A DNA stretch of 64,000 nt, from NCBI GenBank assembly GCA_017656505.1, contig JACDNU010000001.1, positions 55,541-119,540 of the forward strand, read 5' to 3'. The notes beneath the pieces are model-generated. The model had not been told where the DNA came from, searched no databases, and was given only the letters and a program-made list of their open reading frames with translations. Shown here in pieces: positions 43,829 to 52,260 of this stretch (positions are counted from its first letter, which is position 1; each line of letters begins with the position of its first letter). The DNA comes from Archaeoglobus sp. (GTDB taxonomy: Archaea; Halobacteriota; Archaeoglobi; Archaeoglobales; Archaeoglobaceae). The position numbers were made by a program, and so were the translations under genes.

Positions 43829-44284
43829 CTACTTCTCTACCGGCTCAAAGTAAAGTATGTCCGTGATTTTGCCCTCTCGCTCCTCTTTCCAGACCGCTTT
43901 AACCTTTGCCCCTGGCTTAAAGGTTTCGTGAACCTTTTTCCAATCGCTGAGATCTATCCCGCCAAGCAGGCAGAGCATGCCCGTATCGGCTCCATCAAGC
44001 TTAACTATGCCAGTAGCATATGGTGGATCCGGCAAACCTGTGAATTTTATGTAAGTCACGGTAACGGTAACAACCTCCCCCTCATCGCTAACTTCCACCC
44101 AATCTGTGGTGTCGACAAAGCACCTCTCACAAAAAGCTCTGGGCGGGACAAGAACTCTCCCGCATTCAGGGCATTTCACACCCATTATTTTCTTATCTTT
44201 TAAAGCTTCGAAAAACTTCGTGCCATGTTCGCCGGCAGAATGAACGTATGGGATTTCCCATTTCGTTTCAAACTTCAAAACCAT
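43829..44284 (-). CDS. DUF35 (zinc-ribbon plus OB-fold) thiolase partner protein
   Basis: About 151 aa. A rubredoxin-like zinc ribbon (CPECGRVLVPPRAFCERCF) follows an N-terminal helix (HGTKFFEALKDKKIMGV), then an OB-fold strand set (GEVVTVTVTYIKFTGLPDPPYATGIVKLDG, shown here only in outline). Such proteins bind thiolase-fold enzymes as non-catalytic but essential partners, e.g. in archaeal HMG-CoA synthesis, in BbsA/BbsB and in steroid side-chain aldolases. ATG 44284 has GGAGGTGG upstream. It sits directly after the two thiolase-like genes. Confidence 0.92.
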   Translation of the reverse strand: MVLKFETKWEIPYVHSAGEHGTKFFEALKDKKIMGVKCPECGRVLVPPRAFCERCFVDTTDWVEVSDEGEVVTVTVTYIKFTGLPDPPYATGIVKLDGADTGMLCLLGGIDLSDWKKVHETFKPGAKVKAVWKEEREGKITDILYFEPVEK

Positions 44285-44314
44285 CCTAACCACCTCCTTT
44301 TAATTAACCGTTAT

Positions 44315-45478
44315 CTAACCCTTAAGCTTCTTTTTCGAAGATAGCAGCATCAAAGTGTGGAATTGCAACGTTCCTCCCCATGCGTGAGCAAGCGATACCT
44401 CAACGTTATCTATCTGGTTGCTTGCCTCTCCCATAATCTGAAGGGAGGCTTCTGCCAGCCTGACGAGCCCAGTAGCACCTATCGGATTCGTGCATAAAAC
44501 ACCACCCGATGGATTGGTCGGCATATCTCCGTCAACAAAGGTTACTCCCTCTCTCGCCATATCCTTGCCCTCTCCCTTCTTAGCGAATCCAAGAGCTTCC
44601 AGCTCAAGCACCTCCTGAATCGTGAAAGGCGAATACAGCTCCGCCACATCGATATCCTTCTTCGGATCGTCCACTCCGGCAAATCTATACAACCTCCTTC
44701 CTGCAATGGCCAAAGTGTCCCAGTAACTCAAATCCGGGCGATCTCCGGTATAGTAATCATCGCTTATAGTCGTTTCAGCAATAACCCACGCTGGATTGTC
44801 CCTTATCTTTTTAGCAACCTCCTCACTCGCAAATATCACGGCAACAGCCCCATCGCTTCTCGGACAGCACTCCAGAAGTTTTAGAGGCGAGGACACCATC
44901 GGACTGTTTAAGACTTCCTCCACGCCTATATCGAGCTTTATGTGCGCGTTTGGGTTCTTTAAAGCGTTCTTGTGATCCTTCACGCTCACCCAAGCGAGGT
45001 CTTCCTCTGTTGTGCCATACTTGTGCATGTGCACTGTAGCTTGGATTGCTGCAACGCTTATCGCTCCTGCCCCAGAATACCTTTCATAAATCGGGCAGAC
45101 TGCCGTATTGAGGACTGGCTGAGCATCTACGCACTCCCCAACCCTCTGCGTGCATACAGCCATTACAATATCGAAAACTCCAGATGCTACATGCTCGTAA
45201 GCAGCTAAACCTGTGGTCATGCCTGTCGTGCCACCAGTTGAGATCTTCATGAACGGCTTTCCGATCCCGCCGGATGTAACATCCCATCTCTCTGGAAGAT
45301 ATATCCCATCAAATGGATCCATAGTCCCATACGCTATAGCTTGGATGTCTTTAATGTCAAGCCCAGCATGCTCCAAGGCTTTATTCATAGCCTCGTACGT
45401 CAGCTCTGGATGGGTTTTGTCATCTCTCCTAGTTCTGAACTTAGTCTGCCCAACTCCCACAACGGCAACTCTCCTCAT
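44315..45478 (-). CDS. Thiolase-fold protein (SCP2-type), catalytic Cys and His absent
   Basis: 387 aa. Overall thiolase fold: VAVVGVGQTKF start, DIKDIQAIAYG, FDIVMAVCTQRVGE, and the C-terminal NPSGGVLCTNPIGATGLVRL. The nucleophile motif (usually CASG) reads STGGTTGMT, putting Gly at the Cys position. The usual catalytic GHP reads TNP. A C-terminal SLAHAWGGTLQFHTL block replaces the common CGGG. These features match Ltp2-like aldolases better than true thiolases, but subfamily assignment is by eye. GGAGGTGG precedes the ATG. Confidence 0.85.
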   Translation of the reverse strand: MRRVAVVGVGQTKFRTRRDDKTHPELTYEAMNKALEHAGLDIKDIQAIAYGTMDPFDGIYLPERWDVTSGGIGKPFMKISTGGTTGMTTGLAAYEHVASGVFDIVMAVCTQRVGECVDAQPVLNTAVCPIYERYSGAGAISVAAIQATVHMHKYGTTEEDLAWVSVKDHKNALKNPNAHIKLDIGVEEVLNSPMVSSPLKLLECCPRSDGAVAVIFASEEVAKKIRDNPAWVIAETTISDDYYTGDRPDLSYWDTLAIAGRRLYRFAGVDDPKKDIDVAELYSPFTIQEVLELEALGFAKKGEGKDMAREGVTFVDGDMPTNPSGGVLCTNPIGATGLVRLAEASLQIMGEASNQIDNVEVSLAHAWGGTLQFHTLMLLSSKKKLKG

Positions 45479-45493
45479 TTTACCACCTCCTGC

Positions 45494-46576
45494 TTACCTC
45501 GCTAAAATTGCAACAGCGGCATTCTGGGCAAAGCCTGTCATCGCCTGAGCGATACCTTTGTCGATTTCTCCCTCTCTGAGCTGAAAAGCAAGATTCGCCA
45601 AGAGAAAAGCCCCGGTAGAGCCGTAAGCGTTTGTGCAAAGTGCACCTCCTGATTTGTTAACAGGGAGATCAGAATCGATCAGTTCTTTAGCCTTGCCGTA
45701 TTCTGCAAACCCCAAAGCCTCAAGGATCATGAAGTGATAATCGCTGGTCAGATCCATAATCTCGGCAGCTTCAATCGCGGAGGGCTTAGCTTTCGCCATC
45801 TTGTACGCCATCTCGGCAGCTTTGGCAGTCGCGAAAAGCTTGCTTAAATCTCTTGTCCCCATGAAATAGTTATCATACGTCCATCCTAAACCTTCGATCC
45901 ATATTGGCTCAGGATTGATCCTCTTAGCCGTTGTTTCCTCTGCCAGAATGAAGGCAACGCATCCATCGCACCATTCTGCGATTTCAGGCTTCCTCAGGGG
46001 ATAGACTGCCATGTCGGAGCTGATTACTTCTTCTTCGCTTATTTTTTCCTTTTGAAAAGCATACTCGTTCTTAGCAGCGTTCTTTCTGTCCTTAACCACA
46101 ACCTTTGCCGTGTCTTCTTCGCTAACGTTAAAGGTGTTTCTGTAAACGAAGCTCTGCATTGCATAACCCATTTGCAAAGAAAGCTTCAAATCCCTGTGAA
46201 ATAGAGGATCCAAGCTCTGGAGTTCAACCAACTCGACAGGAGTTTCAGAACTATGCCCAAAGCCTAAAACTATAGCAACATCCGAAAGACCGCTTTTTAC
46301 CCTCATGTAAGCCAGAGGCAAGGCAAAGGCTGCATCCTCGGCAACTCTTATTTCATGGCGAAGGTAACCGCCGGCTGCGGGAGCTACATACATGTTTGAG
46401 ATCGTTCTGCCAACACCTAAATTGTCATATCCACCAAGGATGAAGCTGTCAATCTCTCTTCTCTCAATTTCTGCGTCCTCCATTGCCTTTTTCGCAGCTC
46501 TGTATGCGACGTTGTAGAAAGGTTCGTCGTGAATTTTGAATTCGGTAATTCCAATTCCTACTATACCCACTTTCAT
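45494..46576 (-). CDS. Second thiolase-fold protein, catalytic Cys and His absent
   Basis: 360 aa, related to the next gene downstream. The N-terminus is VGIVGIGITEFKI. At the nucleophile position it reads HEIRVAEDAAFAL, putting Glu where Cys should be, and NKSGGALCTNAYGSTG replaces the GHP motif. A core SDVAIVLGFGHSSET and the CDGCVAFILAEE segment are retained. Paired thiolase-fold subunits of this type may form a heteromeric complex with the DUF35 protein. The stop of this gene lies 16 bases before the next start. Confidence 0.83.
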   Translation of the reverse strand: MKVGIVGIGITEFKIHDEPFYNVAYRAAKKAMEDAEIERREIDSFILGGYDNLGVGRTISNMYVAPAAGGYLRHEIRVAEDAAFALPLAYMRVKSGLSDVAIVLGFGHSSETPVELVELQSLDPLFHRDLKLSLQMGYAMQSFVYRNTFNVSEEDTAKVVVKDRKNAAKNEYAFQKEKISEEEVISSDMAVYPLRKPEIAEWCDGCVAFILAEETTAKRINPEPIWIEGLGWTYDNYFMGTRDLSKLFATAKAAEMAYKMAKAKPSAIEAAEIMDLTSDYHFMILEALGFAEYGKAKELIDSDLPVNKSGGALCTNAYGSTGAFLLANLAFQLREGEIDKGIAQAMTGFAQNAAVAILAR

Positions 46577-46645
46577 ACACTACCACCACTCATACCAATC
46601 ACACCTATTCACCACCTAAAATCGGTAAATCGCATCAAATCAAGA

Positions 46646-48298
46646 TCAACGAGCTCCAAACTTCTTCCTCCAGTCAGGAATCTCTTTGTCTCTATCCCAT
46701 CCGTGGTCTTCCCTCTCTTTCTCCTTCTCCTTCAGCTCCCACTTCTTTACTCTTCCAGTAGGTGTGTAGGGGAGCATCTGAACAAGTTCGATATATCGGG
46801 GTATCTTGAAGTAAGCCACCTTTCCGGCCATGTATTCTATAATCTCCTCCGGCTTGAGCTCCGCTTTCGGCAGAATGAATGCCTTTATCTCCTCACCTCT
46901 TTTTGGATCTGCAACCGGGATCACGGCTACATCCTGAACCTTCGGATGACTCTTTATCACATCCTCGATTTCCCAGCTTGCAATGTTTTCACCACTGCGC
47001 CTAACTATGAATTTCTTTCTGTCAACAAAGTACAGATATCCCTTCTCATCCATTTTTACAAAGTCTCCGCTGTAGAGCCATCCATCCTTGACGATTTCAG
47101 CTGTCTTTTCAGGAGCCTTGTAATAGCCAATCATCTGGGCGGGATTCTTCCGTATAAGCTCTCCAATCTTGCCTCTTTCAACTTCATTCCCTTCCTCATC
47201 TACAACCTTCGCCTCATGTCCAAGATCCGGAAAAACTGGAACGCCAAAGCTACCCATTTTCTTGTAGTTGCCGGGAGGATTCAAACACGGCAGAGGGTCT
47301 TCCGTCATGCTGTAGCCTTCCAACACCTCAACTCCAAAGCGCTCCTCGAATCCCTTCCATATCTCCTTCGGCATACCCCCGATGATGACATACTTGGCTG
47401 GATTATCCTTCTCTTCTTCCACTGGAGGCAGAGAGTAGAGTATGTTCGCAAGCGATCCGAGAAGATTGAAGTGAGTGCATTCATAGTTGCTTATATCCCG
47501 CCAGAAGTTAGATACGCTGAAAAGGCTCCTTAGCGTTATGATTCCGCCAGCAAACATCATCCCGAGGCTTGAGTATATCTGAGCATTTATGTGGAAGAGT
47601 GGCAAGCCAGTGTAATCGTTCGCACTTTCATCAACCATCCAAAGTGTGATCGCTTTTGCGGAGAGAACGTAGGAGTTGTGGGATAAAACAGCCCCTTTCG
47701 GCAGGCCTGTGGTGCCGGAGGTATATATTATCGCCATCGGATCTTCTGGCTTGATATCAGCCTCTGGATTGCTGGATTTTCCATCTAACGAGTCCATGGT
47801 CGGATACTCTTTGCTGTCTCCCCTTACAATTATGTTCTTCAGCTCCAGATTTGGCATTATCGATTCTACTATCGGAAGCAGATCTTCCTCAACGAATATC
47901 GTCTCCGATTCGCTGTTTCCGATGACATGTTTAGCATCGAGCTCGCGGTAAAACCAGTTTACTGGCACTTCAACAGCTCCGATTTTGGAGCATGCATAAA
48001 TAGCTCTGAGATAATCCAGCGAATTTCTGAGAAAAAGGGCCACCCTATCCCCTTTCTCAACACCCATCTCAAGCAATGCGTTAGCGATTCTGTTAGCATC
48101 CCTGTTAAGCTCCCCGTAGCTGAGCTTTTCTCCAGTGTCGGCAAAAATGGCATAGGTTTTGTCTCCCCGAATGCTGGCAGCCGACTCCAAAGCTTCCTTT
48201 ACAGTTTCTGCCTCAGCCATGTCTGCTGGAAGTCTTTTTACCGCCCAAGAGTAATTCGGCCAGCCCTTGAGCTCGCCTTCCTCAATTACAAATGCCAT
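46646..48298 (-). CDS. AMP-forming acyl-CoA synthetase
   Basis: About 550 aa, ANL superfamily. The P-loop AIIYTSGTTGLPKGAVLSH, the GYSMTEDPLPCL motif, the YSGDFVKMDEKGYLYFVDRKK region (adenylate and hinge, partially quoted) and the C-terminal PTGRVKKWEL lysine are all present. It activates a carboxylic acid to its CoA ester with ATP. I chose ATG 48298 because GGTGGTTGG precedes it; ATG 48310 adds four residues. It is the first gene of the operon, with a repeat-flanked promoter just upstream. Confidence 0.93.
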   Translation of the reverse strand: MAFVIEEGELKGWPNYSWAVKRLPADMAEAETVKEALESAASIRGDKTYAIFADTGEKLSYGELNRDANRIANALLEMGVEKGDRVALFLRNSLDYLRAIYACSKIGAVEVPVNWFYRELDAKHVIGNSESETIFVEEDLLPIVESIMPNLELKNIIVRGDSKEYPTMDSLDGKSSNPEADIKPEDPMAIIYTSGTTGLPKGAVLSHNSYVLSAKAITLWMVDESANDYTGLPLFHINAQIYSSLGMMFAGGIITLRSLFSVSNFWRDISNYECTHFNLLGSLANILYSLPPVEEEKDNPAKYVIIGGMPKEIWKGFEERFGVEVLEGYSMTEDPLPCLNPPGNYKKMGSFGVPVFPDLGHEAKVVDEEGNEVERGKIGELIRKNPAQMIGYYKAPEKTAEIVKDGWLYSGDFVKMDEKGYLYFVDRKKFIVRRSGENIASWEIEDVIKSHPKVQDVAVIPVADPKRGEEIKAFILPKAELKPEEIIEYMAGKVAYFKIPRYIELVQMLPYTPTGRVKKWELKEKEKEREDHGWDRDKEIPDWRKKFGAR

Positions 48299-48310
48299 CC
48301 AACCACCCAT

Positions 48311-48396
48311 AAAACTTTAATAATGATTTTTTATGAGCAAATATAAAACCGTTAAGCAGCAATTATGAGCATTTATGAGCATAGTTCAGCTTAAAC
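48311..48396 (-). promoter_or_regulatory. Acyl-CoA operon promoter with three TTATGAGCA operator-like repeats
   Basis: The plus-strand sequence TTATGAGCA occurs at 48331-48339, 48363-48371 and 48373-48381. The last two are ten bases apart, one helical turn; the first is about three turns away. A minus-strand TATA box (GGTTTTATAT, 48341-48350) lies between them. The upstream RHH gene encodes a plausible binder. Bound protein here would block TBP/TFB. Confidence 0.55.
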
Positions 48397-48960
48397 TCAA
48401 TCCGAATACCTTCTGTAAAATTTTAGAACGAATCCGTTAGTCGATATACTCGTGAGCACGTCCCATTTTTCCGAATAGTACTTTCTGTGTATCATCAGGA
48501 TGTGTTCCGCCAGAAACTCGCTTACCTCCCTCCTCCTCATCGTGTGTTCGCAAAAGAACTGGATCCAACCCTGACCTTTCGTTATTTCAACGTAATCAAC
48601 GCGGTTGAGGATTTTCCAGCCCCTCCTTACGGTTTCCAGAAATTCCTCGAGTTCAATTTCAACGAAGGGTTTTTTAAGAAACCATTCAACTGCCGTCTCC
48701 ATACTGCTTTCATCAACCGCCCGCTTCGGATCTCCGCAGACGAGATACATGTACTGGCTTCTCCCACAGCCAGTGAAGTCCAGCTCCCTGATTAGTTTGA
48801 TCAGTAACATGTCATCATCGGAGATTTGCGGTGACGAATCATCTAAAAGCCTGAGAGCAGCTTCAATAACGTGATTGTAACCTTTATAATCGTTTTTGTA
48901 CTTCTCAAGGATTTTGAAGGCCTCATCGCTAAGAGTGGTCTGAATCCTTCGCTTGGCCAT
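48397..48960 (-). CDS. Ribbon-helix-helix transcriptional regulator with unknown C-terminal domain
   Basis: 187 aa. The N-terminus (residues 1-45, RRIQTTLSDEAFKILEKYK, then YNHVIEAALRLL) fits a ribbon-helix-helix DNA-binding domain. Residues about 60-187 form a separate alpha/beta domain with FTGCGRSQYMYLVCGDPKRA and QGWIQFFCEHTMRRREV; I do not recognise it. It lies directly upstream of the acyl-CoA synthetase gene on the same strand. Repression of that operon via the TTATGAGCA repeats, relieved by an acyl-CoA or related ligand, is the natural hypothesis. Confidence 0.68.
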   Translation of the reverse strand: MAKRRIQTTLSDEAFKILEKYKNDYKGYNHVIEAALRLLDDSSPQISDDDMLLIKLIRELDFTGCGRSQYMYLVCGDPKRAVDESSMETAVEWFLKKPFVEIELEEFLETVRRGWKILNRVDYVEITKGQGWIQFFCEHTMRRREVSEFLAEHILMIHRKYYSEKWDVLTSISTNGFVLKFYRRYSD

Positions 48961-49090
48961 TGCTCTTTTTTGGTATGGGAATTAATAAATTTTCCTACCT
49001 ATCCAAAGTTTTTTATTCTTCCACTCCTTAAAATTTTTAGACCAAAAATTGGATTACCGTTGGATTAAATCAATAAAAGGAGCTCTGCAA

Positions 49091-49873
49091 ATGATAGCAG
49101 CAATAGGTCAGCTAAGGATTCTCCCCGATAGAAGGGTAAATTTGATGAAGGCGCTGAGCCTGATCAAGAGGGCGATCCAAGTTAGAGCTTCCATAGTCGT
49201 GCTTCCAGAGCTCTTCAACACCGGCTTACATCCGGAGAATTACGATGAGGTTGAACCTCTAGAAGAGGAGCTTTCGATGATCCTACGTCTTTCAGAAAGG
49301 AAGGATATAACAATAGTCGGAACTGTAGCCGAAAAAGTGGAGGGAAAGCTTTACAATACTGCCATCGTAATTCACAGAGGAAAGATAATCGGAAAATACC
49401 GAAAAACCCATCTTTTTCCGCTTTTAAAGGAAGAGAAAGATTACTTCTCAACCGGGGATGAACTCGTAGTTGTTGACTCGCCGATTGGCAAACTCGGCCT
49501 GATGATATGCTACGAAATCAGATTCCCTGAGATTGCAAGATACCTCGTACATAAGGGTGCAGAAATACTCGCTGTCCCCGCTGAATTTCCCGAAGCGAGA
49601 ATAAACCACTGGAGGGTTTTGTTGAGAGCTAGGGCAATAGAAAACCAGTGCTACGTGCTTGGAGCGAACTGTGCTGAGGGCATTGACAGATACCCTGGCC
49701 ACTCGATGATCGTCGATCCCTGGGGGAACATTCTTGTCGAGGCTGGAGACAGACAGGAAATAATCATGGCAGAAATAGATCTGGAGGAAATGAAAAGGAT
49801 AAGAAAGGAGTATCCCTTCCTCAAAGATGTGAGAAAAGAGCTTCTTTCAGATGTTCTTGAGGTGGAAAGATGA
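49091..49873 (+). CDS. Carbon-nitrogen hydrolase (nitrilase superfamily)
   Basis: 260 aa. The Glu-Lys-Cys triad is readable: E40 (VVLPELFNTG), K105 (KYRKTHLFP) and C140 (LMICYEIRFPE), with a second Glu in the EIRFPE segment. The fold and size match omega-amidase/beta-alanine-synthase-like members; the exact amide substrate is unknown. ATG 49091 has AAGGAG nine bases upstream; earlier in-frame starts lack it. The stop overlaps the deacetylase start by ATGA, indicating linked functions. Confidence 0.9.
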   Translation: MIAAIGQLRILPDRRVNLMKALSLIKRAIQVRASIVVLPELFNTGLHPENYDEVEPLEEELSMILRLSERKDITIVGTVAEKVEGKLYNTAIVIHRGKIIGKYRKTHLFPLLKEEKDYFSTGDELVVVDSPIGKLGLMICYEIRFPEIARYLVHKGAEILAVPAEFPEARINHWRVLLRARAIENQCYVLGANCAEGIDRYPGHSMIVDPWGNILVEAGDRQEIIMAEIDLEEMKRIRKEYPFLKDVRKELLSDVLEVER

Positions 49874-50601
49874 AGATCGTTTTTGATGAGAGTTTTCTGG
49901 AAGTGTATACATCCGATCCGGCAGCGTCTCCAGGAAGGCTGGAGTCCATTCTGCAAGAGATTCAGGATTACGAGTTCGTTAAGCCTGAGCCTGCAAGCGA
50001 TGAGGATATTCTGCTCGTCCACACTCCCGGCCATCTCGAATTCGTCAAAAGCATGCCTAGAATCTACGAACTCGCTGCTTTGGCGGCGGGAGCAACGATT
50101 AAAGCAGCCCATATAGCTTTCAGCGAGCCTGCTTTCGCTTTAGTAAGACCCCCTGGCCACCATGCAAGCCCGAACAGTTGCTGGGGATTCTGCTATTTCA
50201 ACAACATCGCGATATCCGTGAGAAAGCTGATCGCTGAGAGGAAGATTGAAAAGGCTGTAATCGTTGATTTCGACCTCCATTTCGGAGATGGCACCGACAA
50301 CACCTTCGCAGATGATGCCAGCGTTAGCTACTTCCACATGCCAGGTGGAGAGGTGGAGAGCATTCCCGAATTTCTTAAGAAAGAGGAATTCGACATAATA
50401 GCAATTTCGGCTGGCTTTGACAAGCACAAGGATGACTGGGGGAGATATCTCGAAACGGAAGACTACACAGAAATAGGGAAAATAATCAAAGAATTTTCAG
50501 AGGAAAAGTGCGAAGGAAGAAGATACGCTGCTCTGGAAGGTGGTTACAGCACGAGGGTGCTCGGAAGAAACGTTAAGGCCTTCATCGAAGGGTTCAAGTG
50601 A
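49870..50601 (+). CDS. Histone-deacetylase-family amidohydrolase
   Basis: 243 aa, short for the superfamily (usual size 300-400). The catalytic H97/H98 in RPPGHHA, zinc ligands D135 and H137 (DFDLHFGDG) and D184 (SAGFDKHKDDWG) are present, and EGGY closes the active site. The common DVHHGNG reads DLHFGDG. Family members deacetylate acetylpolyamines, AcuC substrates or proteins. It overlaps the nitrilase by four bases, which hints at a small-molecule amide pathway rather than chromatin modification; this is inference. Confidence 0.88.
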   Translation: MKIVFDESFLEVYTSDPAASPGRLESILQEIQDYEFVKPEPASDEDILLVHTPGHLEFVKSMPRIYELAALAAGATIKAAHIAFSEPAFALVRPPGHHASPNSCWGFCYFNNIAISVRKLIAERKIEKAVIVDFDLHFGDGTDNTFADDASVSYFHMPGGEVESIPEFLKKEEFDIIAISAGFDKHKDDWGRYLETEDYTEIGKIIKEFSEEKCEGRRYAALEGGYSTRVLGRNVKAFIEGFK

Positions 50602-50647
50602 TGATTGGTTAGATTAATTTTAAACAGCTGATCAAAAGTTTGGTTTA

Positions 50648-50893
50648 ATGATGGATCCAGAAACCTTGATGACAGCGATAAAATGGATAATCGTCGTATT
50701 CATTGCTGGATTTATCGGCTACTTCGGAAAGTACTTAGGAAAGATTCTCATCGCGAAATTCCATGAGCGGAAAAAAGTTAGAGCGAAAAAGAAAACCGAA
50801 GAAGAGATTGAGCTGGAGAAAGAGAGACTGAAGCTGGAGAAGAAAAAGCTGAAAATCGAGAAAAAGAAGCGAAAGATGAAGGAAAAAGACTAA
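50648..50893 (+). CDS. Small membrane-anchored coiled-coil protein
   Basis: 81 aa: one transmembrane helix (WIIVVFIAGFIGYFGKYLG) followed by a highly charged Lys/Glu-rich helix (EEEIELEKERLKLEKKKLK and similar). It looks like a membrane-tethered coiled coil. No family recognised. The start could be either of two adjacent ATGs (50648, 50651). Confidence 0.6.
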   Translation: MMDPETLMTAIKWIIVVFIAGFIGYFGKYLGKILIAKFHERKKVRAKKKTEEEIELEKERLKLEKKKLKIEKKKRKMKEKD

Positions 50894-50992
50894 CTCGTGA
50901 AGAAAGACCACTCACTGAACATCATCAAACATCATCAAGCCCGAAAGGAAAAATATATTAAAATTTCGGGAGAAGTGGAGAAGGGAGATATA

Positions 50993-51394
50993 ATGGGGCC
51001 AATTCTGGAAAGCGAGATGACTAGAAAGCTCTACACAAATGTTGCTCTTTCGATTCTCTCCGGAATAACAATCTTCCTTTGGGCAAACGGGTTGTATGGA
51101 ATGCTTTCCACCTTTCAGGTCTATTTCCGCCTTTCCTACGTTTTGCTCGCTTTCACAATTGCATTCATTTTTTTCACGGTCTTGCTCGAGCACAGAGGTG
51201 TAAAGGTGCCTTACCTCTTTGGTGGAGCCGGATTGCTTGCTTCCATCGTTACATTCATAGGCATCTGTGCGGTAAATGGAGTCTTCTGGCTACTGGATAA
51301 CTTCCCTCCCCTCGATAACCTGTTGATAATGCTCTCTATCAGTATTCTCGTAGGATTTGTTTTCATAAAGCTCATAAAAAGGGAGGAATACTGA
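50993..51394 (+). CDS. Hypothetical membrane protein, four helices
   Basis: About 133 aa with four hydrophobic helices. A TATA-like ATATATTAAAATTT (about 50952-50965) lies upstream and GAAGGGAG precedes ATG 50993, so I take this start rather than the longer frame from 50897. No family recognised. The C-terminal MLSISILVGFVFIKLIKREEY ends in a short charged tail. Confidence 0.6.
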   Translation: MGPILESEMTRKLYTNVALSILSGITIFLWANGLYGMLSTFQVYFRLSYVLLAFTIAFIFFTVLLEHRGVKVPYLFGGAGLLASIVTFIGICAVNGVFWLLDNFPPLDNLLIMLSISILVGFVFIKLIKREEY

Positions 51395-51478
51395 GACATA
51401 AACCTGTGCTCTAAGACAAAACCTGTGCTGAAGTCTACGAAAAGTTAACTATTTCTACCCCATCGTTGGCGATTGCTT

Positions 51479-52156
51479 ATGAAAATTGGGCTCATTGCAG
51501 ACATCCACGCAAACCTTGTGGCCCTCGAAGCTGTAATGGAGAGAATGAATTCATGTGATGAGATAATCTGCGCTGGGGATGTTGTTGGCTACTACCCTTA
51601 CTTTAACGAAGTAATCGAGCTGTTGAGGGCAGAGAGAGTTCATTCGATTATTGGAAATCACGATTATGCTGTACTAACCGGAGACAACTCCAATTTGGAC
51701 ACCTATGGAAAGATCTCTGCCAACTTTACGAGAAAGAGGCTAGAGGTAAAAAACAGAGAATGGCTTGATTCGCTGCCTTACCAGCTTCAAACCGAGTACT
51801 TCAATGTTTACCACGGAACCCCAGCAGACAGCATCGATGCGATTTTCGTTTACATCTTCCCGACATTCCCGTTCATCGACAAAATTCTTGAGGAAGAGGG
51901 GAAAAGTGTCGTTGTAGGGCACACGCACATCCAATTCGAAAGAAAGCATGCTAAGAGGGATTTAAAGATAGTCAATCCGGGAAGCGTTGGACAGCCAAGG
52001 GATGGAGATAGCAGGGCAGCCTTTGCGATCTTCGACACAGAAAAGACTGAATTCAGCTTGAGAAGAGCCGGTTACGATATCGAGGAAGTTTGGTTTGCTG
52101 TCCACAATGCCGGCTTGCCGATAGCCCAAGGTCTGAGGCTCTTTGAGGGATATTAG
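51479..52156 (+). CDS. Metallophosphoesterase (calcineurin-like, YfcE/MJ0936 type)
   Basis: About 225 aa. All dimetal motifs are present: GLIADIHANL (D-x-H), CAGDVVGY (GD), IIGNHDY (GNHD), VVVGHTHIQFE (GHTH) and VNPGSVGQPRDGDSRAAF. The family includes phosphodiesterases acting on cyclic or linear nucleotide esters; the substrate is not predictable. ATG 51479 is chosen over TTG 51473. The gene stands alone. Confidence 0.92.
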   Translation: MKIGLIADIHANLVALEAVMERMNSCDEIICAGDVVGYYPYFNEVIELLRAERVHSIIGNHDYAVLTGDNSNLDTYGKISANFTRKRLEVKNREWLDSLPYQLQTEYFNVYHGTPADSIDAIFVYIFPTFPFIDKILEEEGKSVVVGHTHIQFERKHAKRDLKIVNPGSVGQPRDGDSRAAFAIFDTEKTEFSLRRAGYDIEEVWFAVHNAGLPIAQGLRLFEGY

Positions 52157-52260
52157 ATTTGATATAATATAATAGTTAAATAAAATAGATTAAAGATAAA
52201 ACTAAATTCTCTTAAACTTAAATTCTTTTATTCTCTTATTCTCCTTTCTCCTCCTTCCAC

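Noticed and set aside
46529..47533. 334-codon plus-strand open frame opposite the acyl-CoA synthetase gene
   Set aside because: It is antisense to a gene with complete ANL motifs and its protein shows no domain; it is a shadow of the coding strand's codon bias.
50897..50992. N-terminal extension of the membrane protein at 50993
   Set aside because: A TATA-like element falls inside it and a ribosome-binding site precedes ATG 50993.
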